The notes under the pieces: generated by a model
Told to the model about the DNA's origin: nothing
The model's database searches: none
What the model saw: the letters and a program-made list of their open reading frames with translations, nothing else
Made by a program: the position numbers and the translations under genes
Shown here: piece by piece, positions 1 through 5,769 of the stretch
Numbering within the stretch: the stretch's first letter is position 1
Layout of the letters: each line of letters begins with the position of its first letter
DNA from: an uncultured Mediterranea sp.
Lineage (GTDB): Bacteria > Bacteroidota > Bacteroidia > Bacteroidales > Bacteroidaceae
NCBI GenBank assembly: GCA_946007445.1
Contig: CAMGAL010000145.1
Span: 1-5,769, forward strand
Direction of reading: 5' to 3'
Length of the DNA: 5,769 nucleotides

Positions 1-599
1 TGGTGCTGACGGCTCATGTACTGCTGAATGTCGGCTGTCAGGTCGTCGCCGGCTATGCGGATGGAGTTGTTGCTCACGATGCCGCCCAGCGAGATGACGG
101 CAATCTCCGTAGAGCCGCCACCTATATCCACAATCATGTTGCCCTCGGGGGCCTCTACGTCAATGCCGATGCCAATAGCGGCAGCCATCGGTTCGAAGAT
201 GAGGTACACGTCGCGTCCGCCGGCATGTTCCGCCGAGTCGCGCACGGCACGCAGCTCCACCTCCGTCGAGCCGGAAGGCACACCAATCACCATGCGGAGC
301 GAAGGCGAGAAGAGGCGGTTGCGGGTATTGACCATCTTGATGAGGCCACGTATCATCTGTTCGCAGGCGTAGAAGTCGGCTATCACGCCGTCGCGCAGGG
401 GACGTATAGTGCGTATGTTGTCGTGGGTCTTTTCATACATCATCTTGGCCTTTTCACCCACGGCTATCATTTTGTCTGTACGACGATCCAGGGCTACCAC
501 CGAAGGTTCATCCACCACAATCTGTCCTTCAGTGGTGATGATGGTGTTGGCGGTGCCCAGGTCCATCGCTATTTCTTGTGTGAAAGAGAAAAATCCCAT
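1..599 (-). CDS. mreB: Rod shape-determining protein MreB, N-terminal part (runs off left edge)
   Basis: Bacterial actin homologue that polymerises on the inner face of the cytoplasmic membrane and guides the elongation cell-wall machinery. I translated the minus strand from the ATG at 599-597 and obtained 199 codons with no stop; the gene continues past position 1. The protein begins MGFFSFTQEIAMDLGTANT. DLGTANT (residues 13-19) is the phosphate-1 loop, EPSVVALDRR follows, EPMAAAIG lies at 136-143, and DIGGGSTE (158-165) is the phosphate-2 loop. The hydrophobic start (MGFFSF) could touch the membrane, but that is inference. The position usually held by the first Glu of the EEP motif in proteobacterial MreB is Phe135 here; Glu136 is kept. 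The start lies 21 bp after the purH stop with no clear Shine-Dalgarno sequence, only an A-rich leader, as is common in Bacteroidota. It is probably co-transcribed with purH, and mreC/mreD would be expected beyond the edge. The identification is very secure. Confidence 0.97.
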   Translation of the reverse strand, partial: MGFFSFTQEIAMDLGTANTIITTEGQIVVDEPSVVALDRRTDKMIAVGEKAKMMYEKTHDNIRTIRPLRDGVIADFYACEQMIRGLIKMVNTRNRLFSPSLRMVIGVPSGSTEVELRAVRDSAEHAGGRDVYLIFEPMAAAIGIGIDVEAPEGNMIVDIGGGSTEIAVISLGGIVSNNSIRIAGDDLTADIQQYMSRQH

Positions 600-620
600 G
601 TCTTTGTTTTAGTTACAGGT

Positions 621-2147
621 TTAGTGCTTGAAGTGACGGAAGCCGGTGGTCACCATGGCGATGCCATGCTCGTTGCAGTAGTCGAACGAGAGCTGGTCCT
701 TGATGCTGCCTCCGGGCTGGATGACGGCGGTCACTCCCTCGTTGCCGGCAATCTCCACACAGTCGGGGAAGGGGAAGAACGCATCGCTGGCCATCACGGC
801 TCCATGCAGGTCGAAGCCGAAGTTCTTGGCCTTCTCGATGGCCTGCTTCAAGGCATCCACACGACTGGTCTGTCCTACACCGCTGGCAAGGAGCTGCTTG
901 CCCTTGGCCAGCACAATGGCGTTCGACTTGGAGTTCTTCACAATCTTGTTGGCAAAGAGCATATCCTCCACCTCTTGGGCGGTAGGCTCCTTGGTGGTCA
1001 CCGGCTTCAGGTCGGCGGGAGTCTCTATCTTGAGGTCGCGGTCCTGCACCAGCACGCCGTTGAGGAGCGAGCGGAACTGCTTCTTGGGCAGCGTGACGGG
1101 CTTGCGCACCAGGATGATGCGGTTCTTCTTCTGGCCCAGTATCTCCAGGGCATCCACGTCATAGTCGGGCGCGATGATCACCTCGAAGAATATCTTGTTC
1201 ACCTCCTCGGCGGTCTCCTTGTCCACCACGGCATTGGTGATGAGCACACCGCCGAAGGCCGATACAGGGTCGCCGGCCAGGGCATCCTTCCATGCCTCCA
1301 GCAGGGTGGGACGGGTGGCCAGACCGCAAGCGTTGTTGTGCTTCAGTACCGCGAAGGTGGTCTCGTCGCCAAACTCGTCGATGAGGTCCACGGCGGCATT
1401 GATGTCCAGCAGGTTGTTGTAGGAGATCTCCTTGCCATGAATCTGGTCGAACATCTCCTCCAGGTTGCCATAGAAGTAGCCCTTCTGGTGGGGGTTCTCG
1501 CCATAGCGCAGGGTCTTCTGGTTGTTGGCCGAGCGGCGGAAGGCACTCTCCTCGTCACCGTCGAAGTAGTTGAAGATGGCGGTGTCGTAGTGTGAGCTGA
1601 CGGCAAATGCCTCCTTGGCAAACCAGCGGCGCTCCTCCAGCGTGGTGGTGGCACCGTGCTCCATGAGCATGTCGCGCAGGGGCTGGTATTGGGCCTGACT
1701 GGCCACGATGACCACGTCGTTGTAGTTCTTGGCTGCCGCACGGATGAGCGAGATGCCGCCTATGTCAATCTTCTCGATGATGGCAGGCTCGTCGGCTCCG
1801 CTGGCCACGGTAGCCTCGAAGGGATAGAGATCCACGATGACGAGGTCGATTTCGGGAATCTCGTATTTCTCAATCTGCTGGCGGTCTTGCTCCAGCTCGC
1901 GACGGCAGAGGATGCCGCCGAACACTTTGGGGTGCAACGTCTTGACACGTCCGCCCAGGATAGAGGGATATGTGGTGAGGTCTTCCACTGCCTGGCAGGG
2001 GAAACCTAAGGATTCAATGAATTGGCGGGTTCCACCGGTGGAGAGGAACTGCACGCCCTCTTCGTGGAGTTTGGTGATGATTTCGTCCAGACCTTCCTTG
2101 TGATACACCGACACAAGGGCTGTTTTGATTCTCTTCGTTTCAGACAT
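621..2147 (-). CDS. purH: Bifunctional AICAR transformylase / IMP cyclohydrolase PurH
   Basis: Cytosolic enzyme for the last two steps of de novo purine synthesis: 10-formyl-THF-dependent formylation of AICAR to FAICAR, then ring closure to IMP. The 508-residue length is normal for the family (E. coli is about 529). The N-terminal MGS-like IMP cyclohydrolase domain spans about residues 5-195, with STGGT (36-40) and the active-site segment GGRVKTLHPK (65-74). The C-terminal AICAR transformylase domain spans about 200-508, with LRYGENPHQ (213-221), the catalytic Lys269-His270 pair in KHNNACG, SAFGG (296-300), SDAFFPFPD (454-462) and the conserved end TGFRHFKH. The start at 2147 is the first ATG of the frame and gives the usual short MSETKRIKTALVSVY beginning. 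A TAnnTTTG promoter candidate lies about 43 bp upstream. mreB follows after 21 bp, suggesting one transcript. No purine riboswitch is apparent; the leader would be only about 35 nt. The gene appears intact. Confidence 0.98.
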   Translation of the reverse strand: MSETKRIKTALVSVYHKEGLDEIITKLHEEGVQFLSTGGTRQFIESLGFPCQAVEDLTTYPSILGGRVKTLHPKVFGGILCRRELEQDRQQIEKYEIPEIDLVIVDLYPFEATVASGADEPAIIEKIDIGGISLIRAAAKNYNDVVIVASQAQYQPLRDMLMEHGATTTLEERRWFAKEAFAVSSHYDTAIFNYFDGDEESAFRRSANNQKTLRYGENPHQKGYFYGNLEEMFDQIHGKEISYNNLLDINAAVDLIDEFGDETTFAVLKHNNACGLATRPTLLEAWKDALAGDPVSAFGGVLITNAVVDKETAEEVNKIFFEVIIAPDYDVDALEILGQKKNRIILVRKPVTLPKKQFRSLLNGVLVQDRDLKIETPADLKPVTTKEPTAQEVEDMLFANKIVKNSKSNAIVLAKGKQLLASGVGQTSRVDALKQAIEKAKNFGFDLHGAVMASDAFFPFPDCVEIAGNEGVTAVIQPGGSIKDQLSFDYCNEHGIAMVTTGFRHFKH

Positions 2148-2189
2148 ACTTCTTTATTTAATATTACGCGTAGATTAAATATTTGGGTG

Positions 2190-2197
2190 CAAAGTTA
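2190..2197 (-). promoter_or_regulatory. Candidate Bacteroidota -7 promoter element for purH
   Basis: The minus strand reads TAACTTTG, an exact match to the Bacteroides primary-sigma -7 consensus TAnnTTTG, in the AT-rich gap 43 bp upstream of the purH start. Transcription would begin a few bases further on, giving an A/T-rich leader of about 35 nt with no Shine-Dalgarno sequence. I see no TTTG -33 box at the expected 19-21 bp spacing, so the call rests on the -7 element and its position. Confidence 0.55.
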
Positions 2198-2212
2198 CTA
2201 AAATGGTTGGTT

Positions 2213-2249
2213 TCGGACGCCTTTCGGCGCGAGATTTTTATGTTTCCGA
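2213..2249 (-). other. Imperfect compound hairpin just past the TPR gene
   Basis: An inner stem pairs 2218-2221 with 2226-2229; on the minus strand this is CGCC-GAAA-GGCG, closed by a GNRA-type GAAA tetraloop. An outer 5-bp stem pairs 2213-2217 with 2245-2249 (TCGGA/TCCGA), leaving a long one-sided internal loop. It begins 4 bases after the TPR gene stop, so it could form a 3' end structure or slow transcription before the purH promoter. There is no U-tract directly after it on the minus strand, so I do not call it an intrinsic terminator. Confidence 0.3.
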
Positions 2250-2253
2250 CCCA

Positions 2254-3102
2254 TTATTTGCACTGCTGCATCCACTCACGCAGCTCGGCATCGCTCACGC
2301 CCAGCTCTCGCGCCCGCAGAAAGCAGTTCTTGGCAGGACGCTTCTTTCCCTGACTGAGGAGTATCTGTCCTTGCAGCAGATAGGCTTCCGAGAGCTGGTC
2401 ATGGGCCTGCATCGAGGCCTCCAGATCCATCAGAGCCGGTTCGGCCCACCCCTGCTCCCACTCCACATAGGCTTTGGCCAGGTGGAGCACGGCCAGCCGT
2501 TGGTTGTCGGGGGTGTCGGCTTGGCGCTCCTCCTCCACTAGGGTGTTGAGCAGCATCATGGCCGGCTCATACTTCTGCTCCTTCTGATAGAGCGTGGCCA
2601 GTCCCAACCGCCCCTGGTAGTGGCGGGGTGCCACGCTCAGCAGGCTGTCGTAGTCGGCATGTGCCTCCTTGTAGTTGCGCTCGCGCTGATAGATGTAGGC
2701 ACGCATCAGCAGCGCCTCCTGGTTGTGGCGGTCCAAGTCGAGCACCAGCGAGTAGTCCACCCGGGCCCGCTCGTCACGCCCCATCTCCAGCAGGAGGGTC
2801 GCTCTGTCCATCAGGATGGAGACCGAGAGCGGGGCGAAGTTGAGGGCATAGGTATAGGAGTCCAGCGCCTCCTCGTAGCGATGCTGGCGGCGTTGCAGCC
2901 AGCCCAGGTTGGCGAAGAGCAGGGCGTTGTGCTCGTTGGCCGGTTCGGCCTTCAGGGCCTGTGTGATGAGTGCCTCTGCCAGCTGCAGGCTGTCTTGCTC
3001 CAGCGCCGTGACCGAGCGCTCATACAGATCGGTGTAGCTCTGCGCGGTGGCCGAGGTGGCCGTCAGCAGAGCCAACAAGATGAATGTGTATAGCTGTTTC
3101 AT
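2254..3102 (-). CDS. Exported tetratricopeptide-repeat (TPR) protein
   Basis: This 282-residue protein of unknown specific role is probably secreted across the inner membrane. Residues 1-20 (MKQLYTFILLALLTATSATA) form a classical signal peptide: Lys2, a hydrophobic core and an Ala-Thr-Ala cleavage site before Gln21. There is no lipobox cysteine, so it should be a soluble periplasmic protein, not a lipoprotein. The rest is helical TPR repeats, at about residues 60-90 (ANLGWLQRR..YEEALDSYTYAL), 94-127, 128-160, 163-193, 203-235 and 237-269. Key repeat positions are visible, such as Leu/Tyr/Ala pairs and terminal Pro at 91 and 159. TPRs usually act as protein-binding scaffolds; no catalytic domain is seen. 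The ATG at 3102 is chosen because it gives the complete signal peptide. The start is 11 bp after the ABC-F stop, so the two genes are very likely one transcription unit. The partner protein cannot be told from sequence. Confidence 0.9.
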   Translation of the reverse strand: MKQLYTFILLALLTATSATAQSYTDLYERSVTALEQDSLQLAEALITQALKAEPANEHNALLFANLGWLQRRQHRYEEALDSYTYALNFAPLSVSILMDRATLLLEMGRDERARVDYSLVLDLDRHNQEALLMRAYIYQRERNYKEAHADYDSLLSVAPRHYQGRLGLATLYQKEQKYEPAMMLLNTLVEEERQADTPDNQRLAVLHLAKAYVEWEQGWAEPALMDLEASMQAHDQLSEAYLLQGQILLSQGKKRPAKNCFLRARELGVSDAELREWMQQCK

Positions 3103-3113
3103 GTTCGTTCACG

Positions 3114-5057
3114 TCAGTTGGAAAACCCCTCCAGCTCCGTCGAAGCGGCATCCCACTCCTCCATCGCCCGGTCGAGCTGCTGCTTCAGCTTGCCGTAGCG
3201 CTCAAACAGGGTCGTGTCGGCCGCCCCTTCGGGCGTAGCCATCTGCGCCTCCAGCATGGCGATGGCCGCTTCGGTCTGCTCCACCTCGGCCTCGGCATCG
3301 GCCACGCGGCGCTGCAGCTTCTTGAGCTGCTTGTTGCGCTCCTTCTGCTCTTCGTAGCTCAGCTTGGCTGCCGAGGGAGCCGGTTCGTCGGCCTTCAGGG
3401 TGGGCGATGCCGTGAGGGCGGGAGCCTTCTGCAGCTCGTTGAGGTTCTCTATCCGCTTCTTCTGCAGGAAGTCGTAGATGCCGCCCAGATGCTCCTTCAC
3501 CAGGCCGCCGCCGAACTCATACACCTTGGTGACCAGTCCGTCCAGGAAGTCGCGGTCGTGGCTCACCAGGATGACCGTGCCGTCGAAGTCGCGTATGGCC
3601 TCCTTCAGCACATCCTTCGAGCGCATGTCCAGGTGGTTGGTAGGTTCGTCGAGGATGAGGAAGTTGACCGGCTCCAGCAGCAGCTTGATCATGGCCAGAC
3701 GGGTGCGCTCGCCGCCACTGAGCACGCGCACCGGCTTCTCGGAGGCTTCGCCGCCAAACATGAACGCCCCCAGCAGGTCGCGTATCTTCAGGCGGATGTC
3801 GCCCACCGCCACACGGTCGATGGTGTCAAACACCGTCAGGCTCTCGTCCAGCAGCTGCGCCTGGTTCTGGGCAAAGTAGCCCAACTGGACGTTGTGTCCC
3901 AAGGTCAGTCGGCCGGTATAGTCGTTGATTTGCTGCATGATGCACTTCACCAGCGTGGACTTTCCCTCGCCGTTCTTGCCCACAAAGGCCACCTTCTCGC
4001 CGCGGTGGATGGTGAGGTTGACGTCGTGAAACACCACATGCTCGCCATACGCCTTGCCCACCCCCTCGCAGATCACGGGATAGTTGCCGCTGCGGCTGCT
4101 GCAGGTGAACTTCAGGCGCAGGGCCGAGTTGTCCTCCTCGTCCACCTCGATGCGTTCTATCTTCTCCAGCTGCTTGATGCGGCTCTGCACCTGCACGGCC
4201 TTGGTGGCCTTGTAGCGGAAGCGCTCGATGAAGGCCTCCGTGTCCTCTATCTGCTTCTGCTGGTTCTCGTAGGCACGGAGCTGCTGCTCGCGGCGCTCCT
4301 TGCGCAGCACCACAAACTCGTCGTACTTCACCTTGTAGTCATAGATGCGTCCGCAGGATATCTCGATGGTGCGTGTCGTCACGTTGTTGAGGAAGGCGCG
4401 GTCGTGACTGACCAGCACCACGGCATTGGCCCTCGTGGCCAGGAACTGCTCCAGCCACTGGATGCTCTCGATGTCCAGGTGATTGGTCGGCTCGTCCAGC
4501 AGCAGCACATCGGGGCGCCGCAGCAAGAGCTTGGCCAGCTCGATGCGCATCCTCCATCCGCCGGAGAACTCGCTGGTGGGGCGGTCGAAATCCTGGCGGC
4601 TGAAGCCCAATCCCTGCAGGGTGCGCTCCAGCTCGGCGCGGTAGTTGGTGCCGCCCATCAGGAGGAAGCGCTCGTTCTCGTGCGTGAACCGCTCGATGAG
4701 CTTCTGATATCCTTCGCTCTCGTAGTCGGTGCGGGCGGCCAGCTCGTTGTTCATGCGCTCCAGATCGGCCTGCATCTCAAAGATGTGTTCGAAGGCCAGC
4801 TCCGCCTCCTCCATCACCGTGCGGCTGTCCGCCAGCTTCATCACCTGCGGCAGGTAGCCGATGGTGCACTCCCGGGGCACGGCCACCACCCCCGCTGTGG
4901 GTGCTTGGATGCCGGCCAGTATCTTCAGCATGGTCGATTTGCCGGCACCGTTCTTGCCCACCAGCGCGATGCGGTCTTTCTTGTTGATGACGTACGACAC
5001 GTCTTCAAAGAGCGGCGTCGCGTTGAATTCCACTTTCAGTCCTTCTACGGATATCAT
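3114..5057 (-). CDS. ABC-F family ATPase (ribosome-associated, YheS/Uup-like)
   Basis: This 647-residue protein has two ATP-binding cassettes and no membrane segments, the ABC-F layout. Such proteins bind the ribosomal E site and affect translation; they do not transport. Cassette 1 has Walker A GKNGAGKS (34-41), signature FSGGWRMR (164-171), Walker B with DEPTNHLD (188-195, catalytic Glu189) and SHDR (217-220). Cassette 2 has Walker A GKNGEGKS (360-367), signature LSGGERTRLA (447-456), DEPTNHLD (470-477, Glu471) and SHDR (499-502). The interdomain linker (about 240-325) is helical and charged, with RFRYKATKAVQVQSRIKQLE, as in E. coli YheS and Uup. It is of ordinary length, giving no reason to call an antibiotic-resistance type. 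A Pro/Ala-rich hinge (about 545-563) leads to a C-terminal coiled coil (about 565-645). The ATG at 5057 directly begins the cassette (MISVEGLKVEF); a weak AAGG lies about 9 bases upstream. The TPR gene follows after 11 bp. The family is certain; the exact subfamily is not. Confidence 0.95.
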   Translation of the reverse strand: MISVEGLKVEFNATPLFEDVSYVINKKDRIALVGKNGAGKSTMLKILAGIQAPTAGVVAVPRECTIGYLPQVMKLADSRTVMEEAELAFEHIFEMQADLERMNNELAARTDYESEGYQKLIERFTHENERFLLMGGTNYRAELERTLQGLGFSRQDFDRPTSEFSGGWRMRIELAKLLLRRPDVLLLDEPTNHLDIESIQWLEQFLATRANAVVLVSHDRAFLNNVTTRTIEISCGRIYDYKVKYDEFVVLRKERREQQLRAYENQQKQIEDTEAFIERFRYKATKAVQVQSRIKQLEKIERIEVDEEDNSALRLKFTCSSRSGNYPVICEGVGKAYGEHVVFHDVNLTIHRGEKVAFVGKNGEGKSTLVKCIMQQINDYTGRLTLGHNVQLGYFAQNQAQLLDESLTVFDTIDRVAVGDIRLKIRDLLGAFMFGGEASEKPVRVLSGGERTRLAMIKLLLEPVNFLILDEPTNHLDMRSKDVLKEAIRDFDGTVILVSHDRDFLDGLVTKVYEFGGGLVKEHLGGIYDFLQKKRIENLNELQKAPALTASPTLKADEPAPSAAKLSYEEQKERNKQLKKLQRRVADAEAEVEQTEAAIAMLEAQMATPEGAADTTLFERYGKLKQQLDRAMEEWDAASTELEGFSN

Positions 5058-5096
5058 ATTATTGCCTTAAAAAATCACTTTTCTTTTTTTCGGCTG

Positions 5097-5104
5097 CAAA
5101 GATA
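5097..5104 (-). promoter_or_regulatory. Candidate Bacteroidota -7 promoter element for the ABC-F/TPR unit
   Basis: The minus strand reads TATCTTTG, an exact match to the TAnnTTTG -7 consensus, 39 bp upstream of the ABC-F start in the 72-bp AT-rich gap. The predicted leader is about 30 nt and A/T-rich. No clear TTTG -33 box is seen about 20 bp further upstream, where the previous gene ends. The placement fits a promoter driving the ABC-F and TPR genes together. Confidence 0.55.
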
Positions 5105-5129
5105 GGGATAAATCGCGACTATACGGACC

Positions 5130-5741
5130 TTAGGGAGCAGCAATTTTCCAGTCACTGAGCGTGCGGCGCCCGGAGTCGAAGTTGATGCCAACCTTCACCA
5201 GAGGCAGACCCGACAGGGCAAAGCGGGCGGGATAATCCTTTAGGTCTATCTGCTCCAGGGCCTCTGCTGCCGAGCGGTCCAGCTTCAGCTCGAAGAGGTA
5301 GAGCTTGCCGTAGGCACGCATCACCATATCCACCCGACCTGTGGCAGTGCGCACCTCCACATCCACGTAGGTGCCGAGCAGGGAGAACACGATGTAGAGG
5401 AGTTGCTGGTAATGGCCCTCGTAGTTCGTGTTGTCACACTGCGGGATGGTGAGCAGATACTGCTGCAAGAGGCGGAGCATACCCTCCAAGTTATCGTGCC
5501 GCAACGCACGGTTCATCTTTGCAATGGCTGTCAGTCCCTCGTTGGCTGTATACTGCACATAGTTGGGCAGCAGGCTCTCCAGTAGCCCGATACGAATCTC
5601 CTTGTTCGGCATGTCCAAGGCGTAGAGTTGGTCCTCCCGGTCGTAACCCTTGATAGTCAGGTAGCCGCTCTGGTAGAGCAACGGCACGATGGAGGTCATG
5701 CTATCCGTAGGTGCGTCGAAAGCGGCGGACTTCGACTCCAT
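5130..5741 (-). CDS. C-terminal PD-(D/E)XK nuclease-like part of an AAA-ATPase_like protein, probably a gene remnant
   Basis: This open frame of 203 codons matches the C-terminal portion of a Bacteroidota family of about 500 residues. The usual architecture is an N-terminal AAA-ATPase_like domain and a C-terminal PD-(D/E)XK domain (PDDEXK_9, formerly DUF1703). Visible marks are FDAPTDSMTSIVPLLYQSGY (8-27), normally internal to the full protein, and the nuclease-like fold from about 105: Glu108 on the first helix, Asp138 in GRVDMV, the E-x-K motif Glu151/Lys153 in LFELKLD, and Gln164. The end, VKVGINFDSGRRTLSDWKI, is typical, so the C-terminus is intact. Nuclease-like active-site residues are present, but activity and role are unknown for the family. 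The ATPase half is not in frame: TGA at 5745-5747 precedes the ATG by one codon. The ATG is therefore probably not a native start. No terminator follows the gene. Confidence 0.82.
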   Translation of the reverse strand: MESKSAAFDAPTDSMTSIVPLLYQSGYLTIKGYDREDQLYALDMPNKEIRIGLLESLLPNYVQYTANEGLTAIAKMNRALRHDNLEGMLRLLQQYLLTIPQCDNTNYEGHYQQLLYIVFSLLGTYVDVEVRTATGRVDMVMRAYGKLYLFELKLDRSAAEALEQIDLKDYPARFALSGLPLVKVGINFDSGRRTLSDWKIAAP

Positions 5742-5769
5742 CAGTCATACCTTCGATGGCATCACACCG
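5742..5769 (-). pseudogene. Upstream coding remnant of the AAA-ATPase_like gene, interrupted by in-frame TGA
   Basis: Read in the same frame as the downstream open frame, these bases give GVMPSKV, then TGA (5745-5747), then Leu and the Met of the downstream frame. Joined across the stop, this reads like continuous family sequence (PSKV, one residue, LMESKSAAFDAPTD). From my memory of the family, a Gly commonly follows the P-S-x-[IV] segment, and GGA to TGA is a single base change. A second frame through these bases is also open (DAIEGMTDGVEV), so a frameshift is the alternative. The window ends too soon to decide. Confidence 0.5.

Noticed and set aside
3..1595. A 530-codon open frame on the plus strand
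   Set aside because: It lies antisense to mreB and purH, both of which show complete family motifs. Its His/Val/Gly/Leu-rich translation resembles no family and is explained by GC-biased codon usage on the other strand.
2218..2240. Plus-strand hairpin followed by TTTTT, resembling an intrinsic terminator
   Set aside because: The stem is only 4 bp, the T-run is offset by several bases, and no plus-strand gene exists for it to terminate.
3114..5057. ABC-F protein as an antibiotic-resistance (ribosome-protection) determinant
   Set aside because: The interdomain linker is of ordinary length and its sequence resembles housekeeping YheS/Uup types. The housekeeping context also gives no sign of acquisition by transfer.
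5069..5090. AT-only inverted repeat (A-run and T-run) in the gap before the ABC-F gene
   Set aside because: It has no GC stem and only six A-T pairs, so it is too weak for a terminator. It lies in the expected leader of the ABC-F transcript and is more likely just A/T-rich leader sequence.
3084..5105. A 673-codon open frame on the plus strand
   Set aside because: It is the exact antisense shadow of the ABC-F gene. The protein is a low-complexity Leu/Val/His/Gln mix with no domain, and the ABC-F reading has every Walker and signature motif.
5745..5747. TGA read as an amino acid (recoding to Gly, as in some candidate phyla)
   Set aside because: The ABC-F gene ends with TGA at 3114-3116 exactly where the protein should end, and all genes look like Bacteroidota, which use TGA as stop.

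Overview
The window looks like Bacteroidota chromosome, most likely order Bacteroidales and probably Bacteroides-like. The evidence is the style of the MreB N-terminus (MGFFSFTQEIAMDLGTANT), the purH-mreB gene pair, an AAA-ATPase_like/PD-(D/E)XK family gene of the kind that is highly duplicated in Bacteroides, the lack of clear Shine-Dalgarno sequences, and two exact matches to the Bacteroides -7 element TAnnTTTG in AT-rich gaps. Coding DNA is fairly GC-rich, with many GCC, GGC, CTG and CAG codons. This produces long meaningless open frames on the opposite strand. No species is assigned.

All real genes are on the minus strand, so transcription runs from right to left. From right to left: (1) 5769-5130, the C-terminal part of an AAA-ATPase_like/PD-(D/E)XK protein. 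Its reading frame is cut by an in-frame TGA at 5745-5747, just upstream of the only usable ATG, so it is probably a decayed gene. (2) A 72-bp AT-rich gap with a candidate promoter. (3) 5057-3114, a complete ABC-F ATPase (647 aa) that would work at the ribosome, not in transport. (4) 3102-2254, an exported TPR-repeat protein (282 aa) only 11 bp downstream, very likely co-transcribed with the ABC-F gene. (5) A 106-bp gap with an imperfect hairpin and a second TAnnTTTG promoter candidate. (6) 2147-621, complete purH (508 aa), the bifunctional enzyme for the last two steps of IMP synthesis. (7) 599-1, the N-terminal 199 residues of mreB, the actin-like cell-shape protein, starting 21 bp after purH and running off the left edge.

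The layout suggests two transcription units: ABC-F plus TPR protein, and purH plus mreB. The second probably continues into further cell-shape genes outside the window. Most of the region is conserved housekeeping DNA. I found no CRISPR array, RNA gene, insertion sequence or phage gene, and no convincing new system. The items most worth a second look are the apparent nonsense mutation at the right edge and the coupling of a secreted TPR protein to a ribosomal ABC-F factor.
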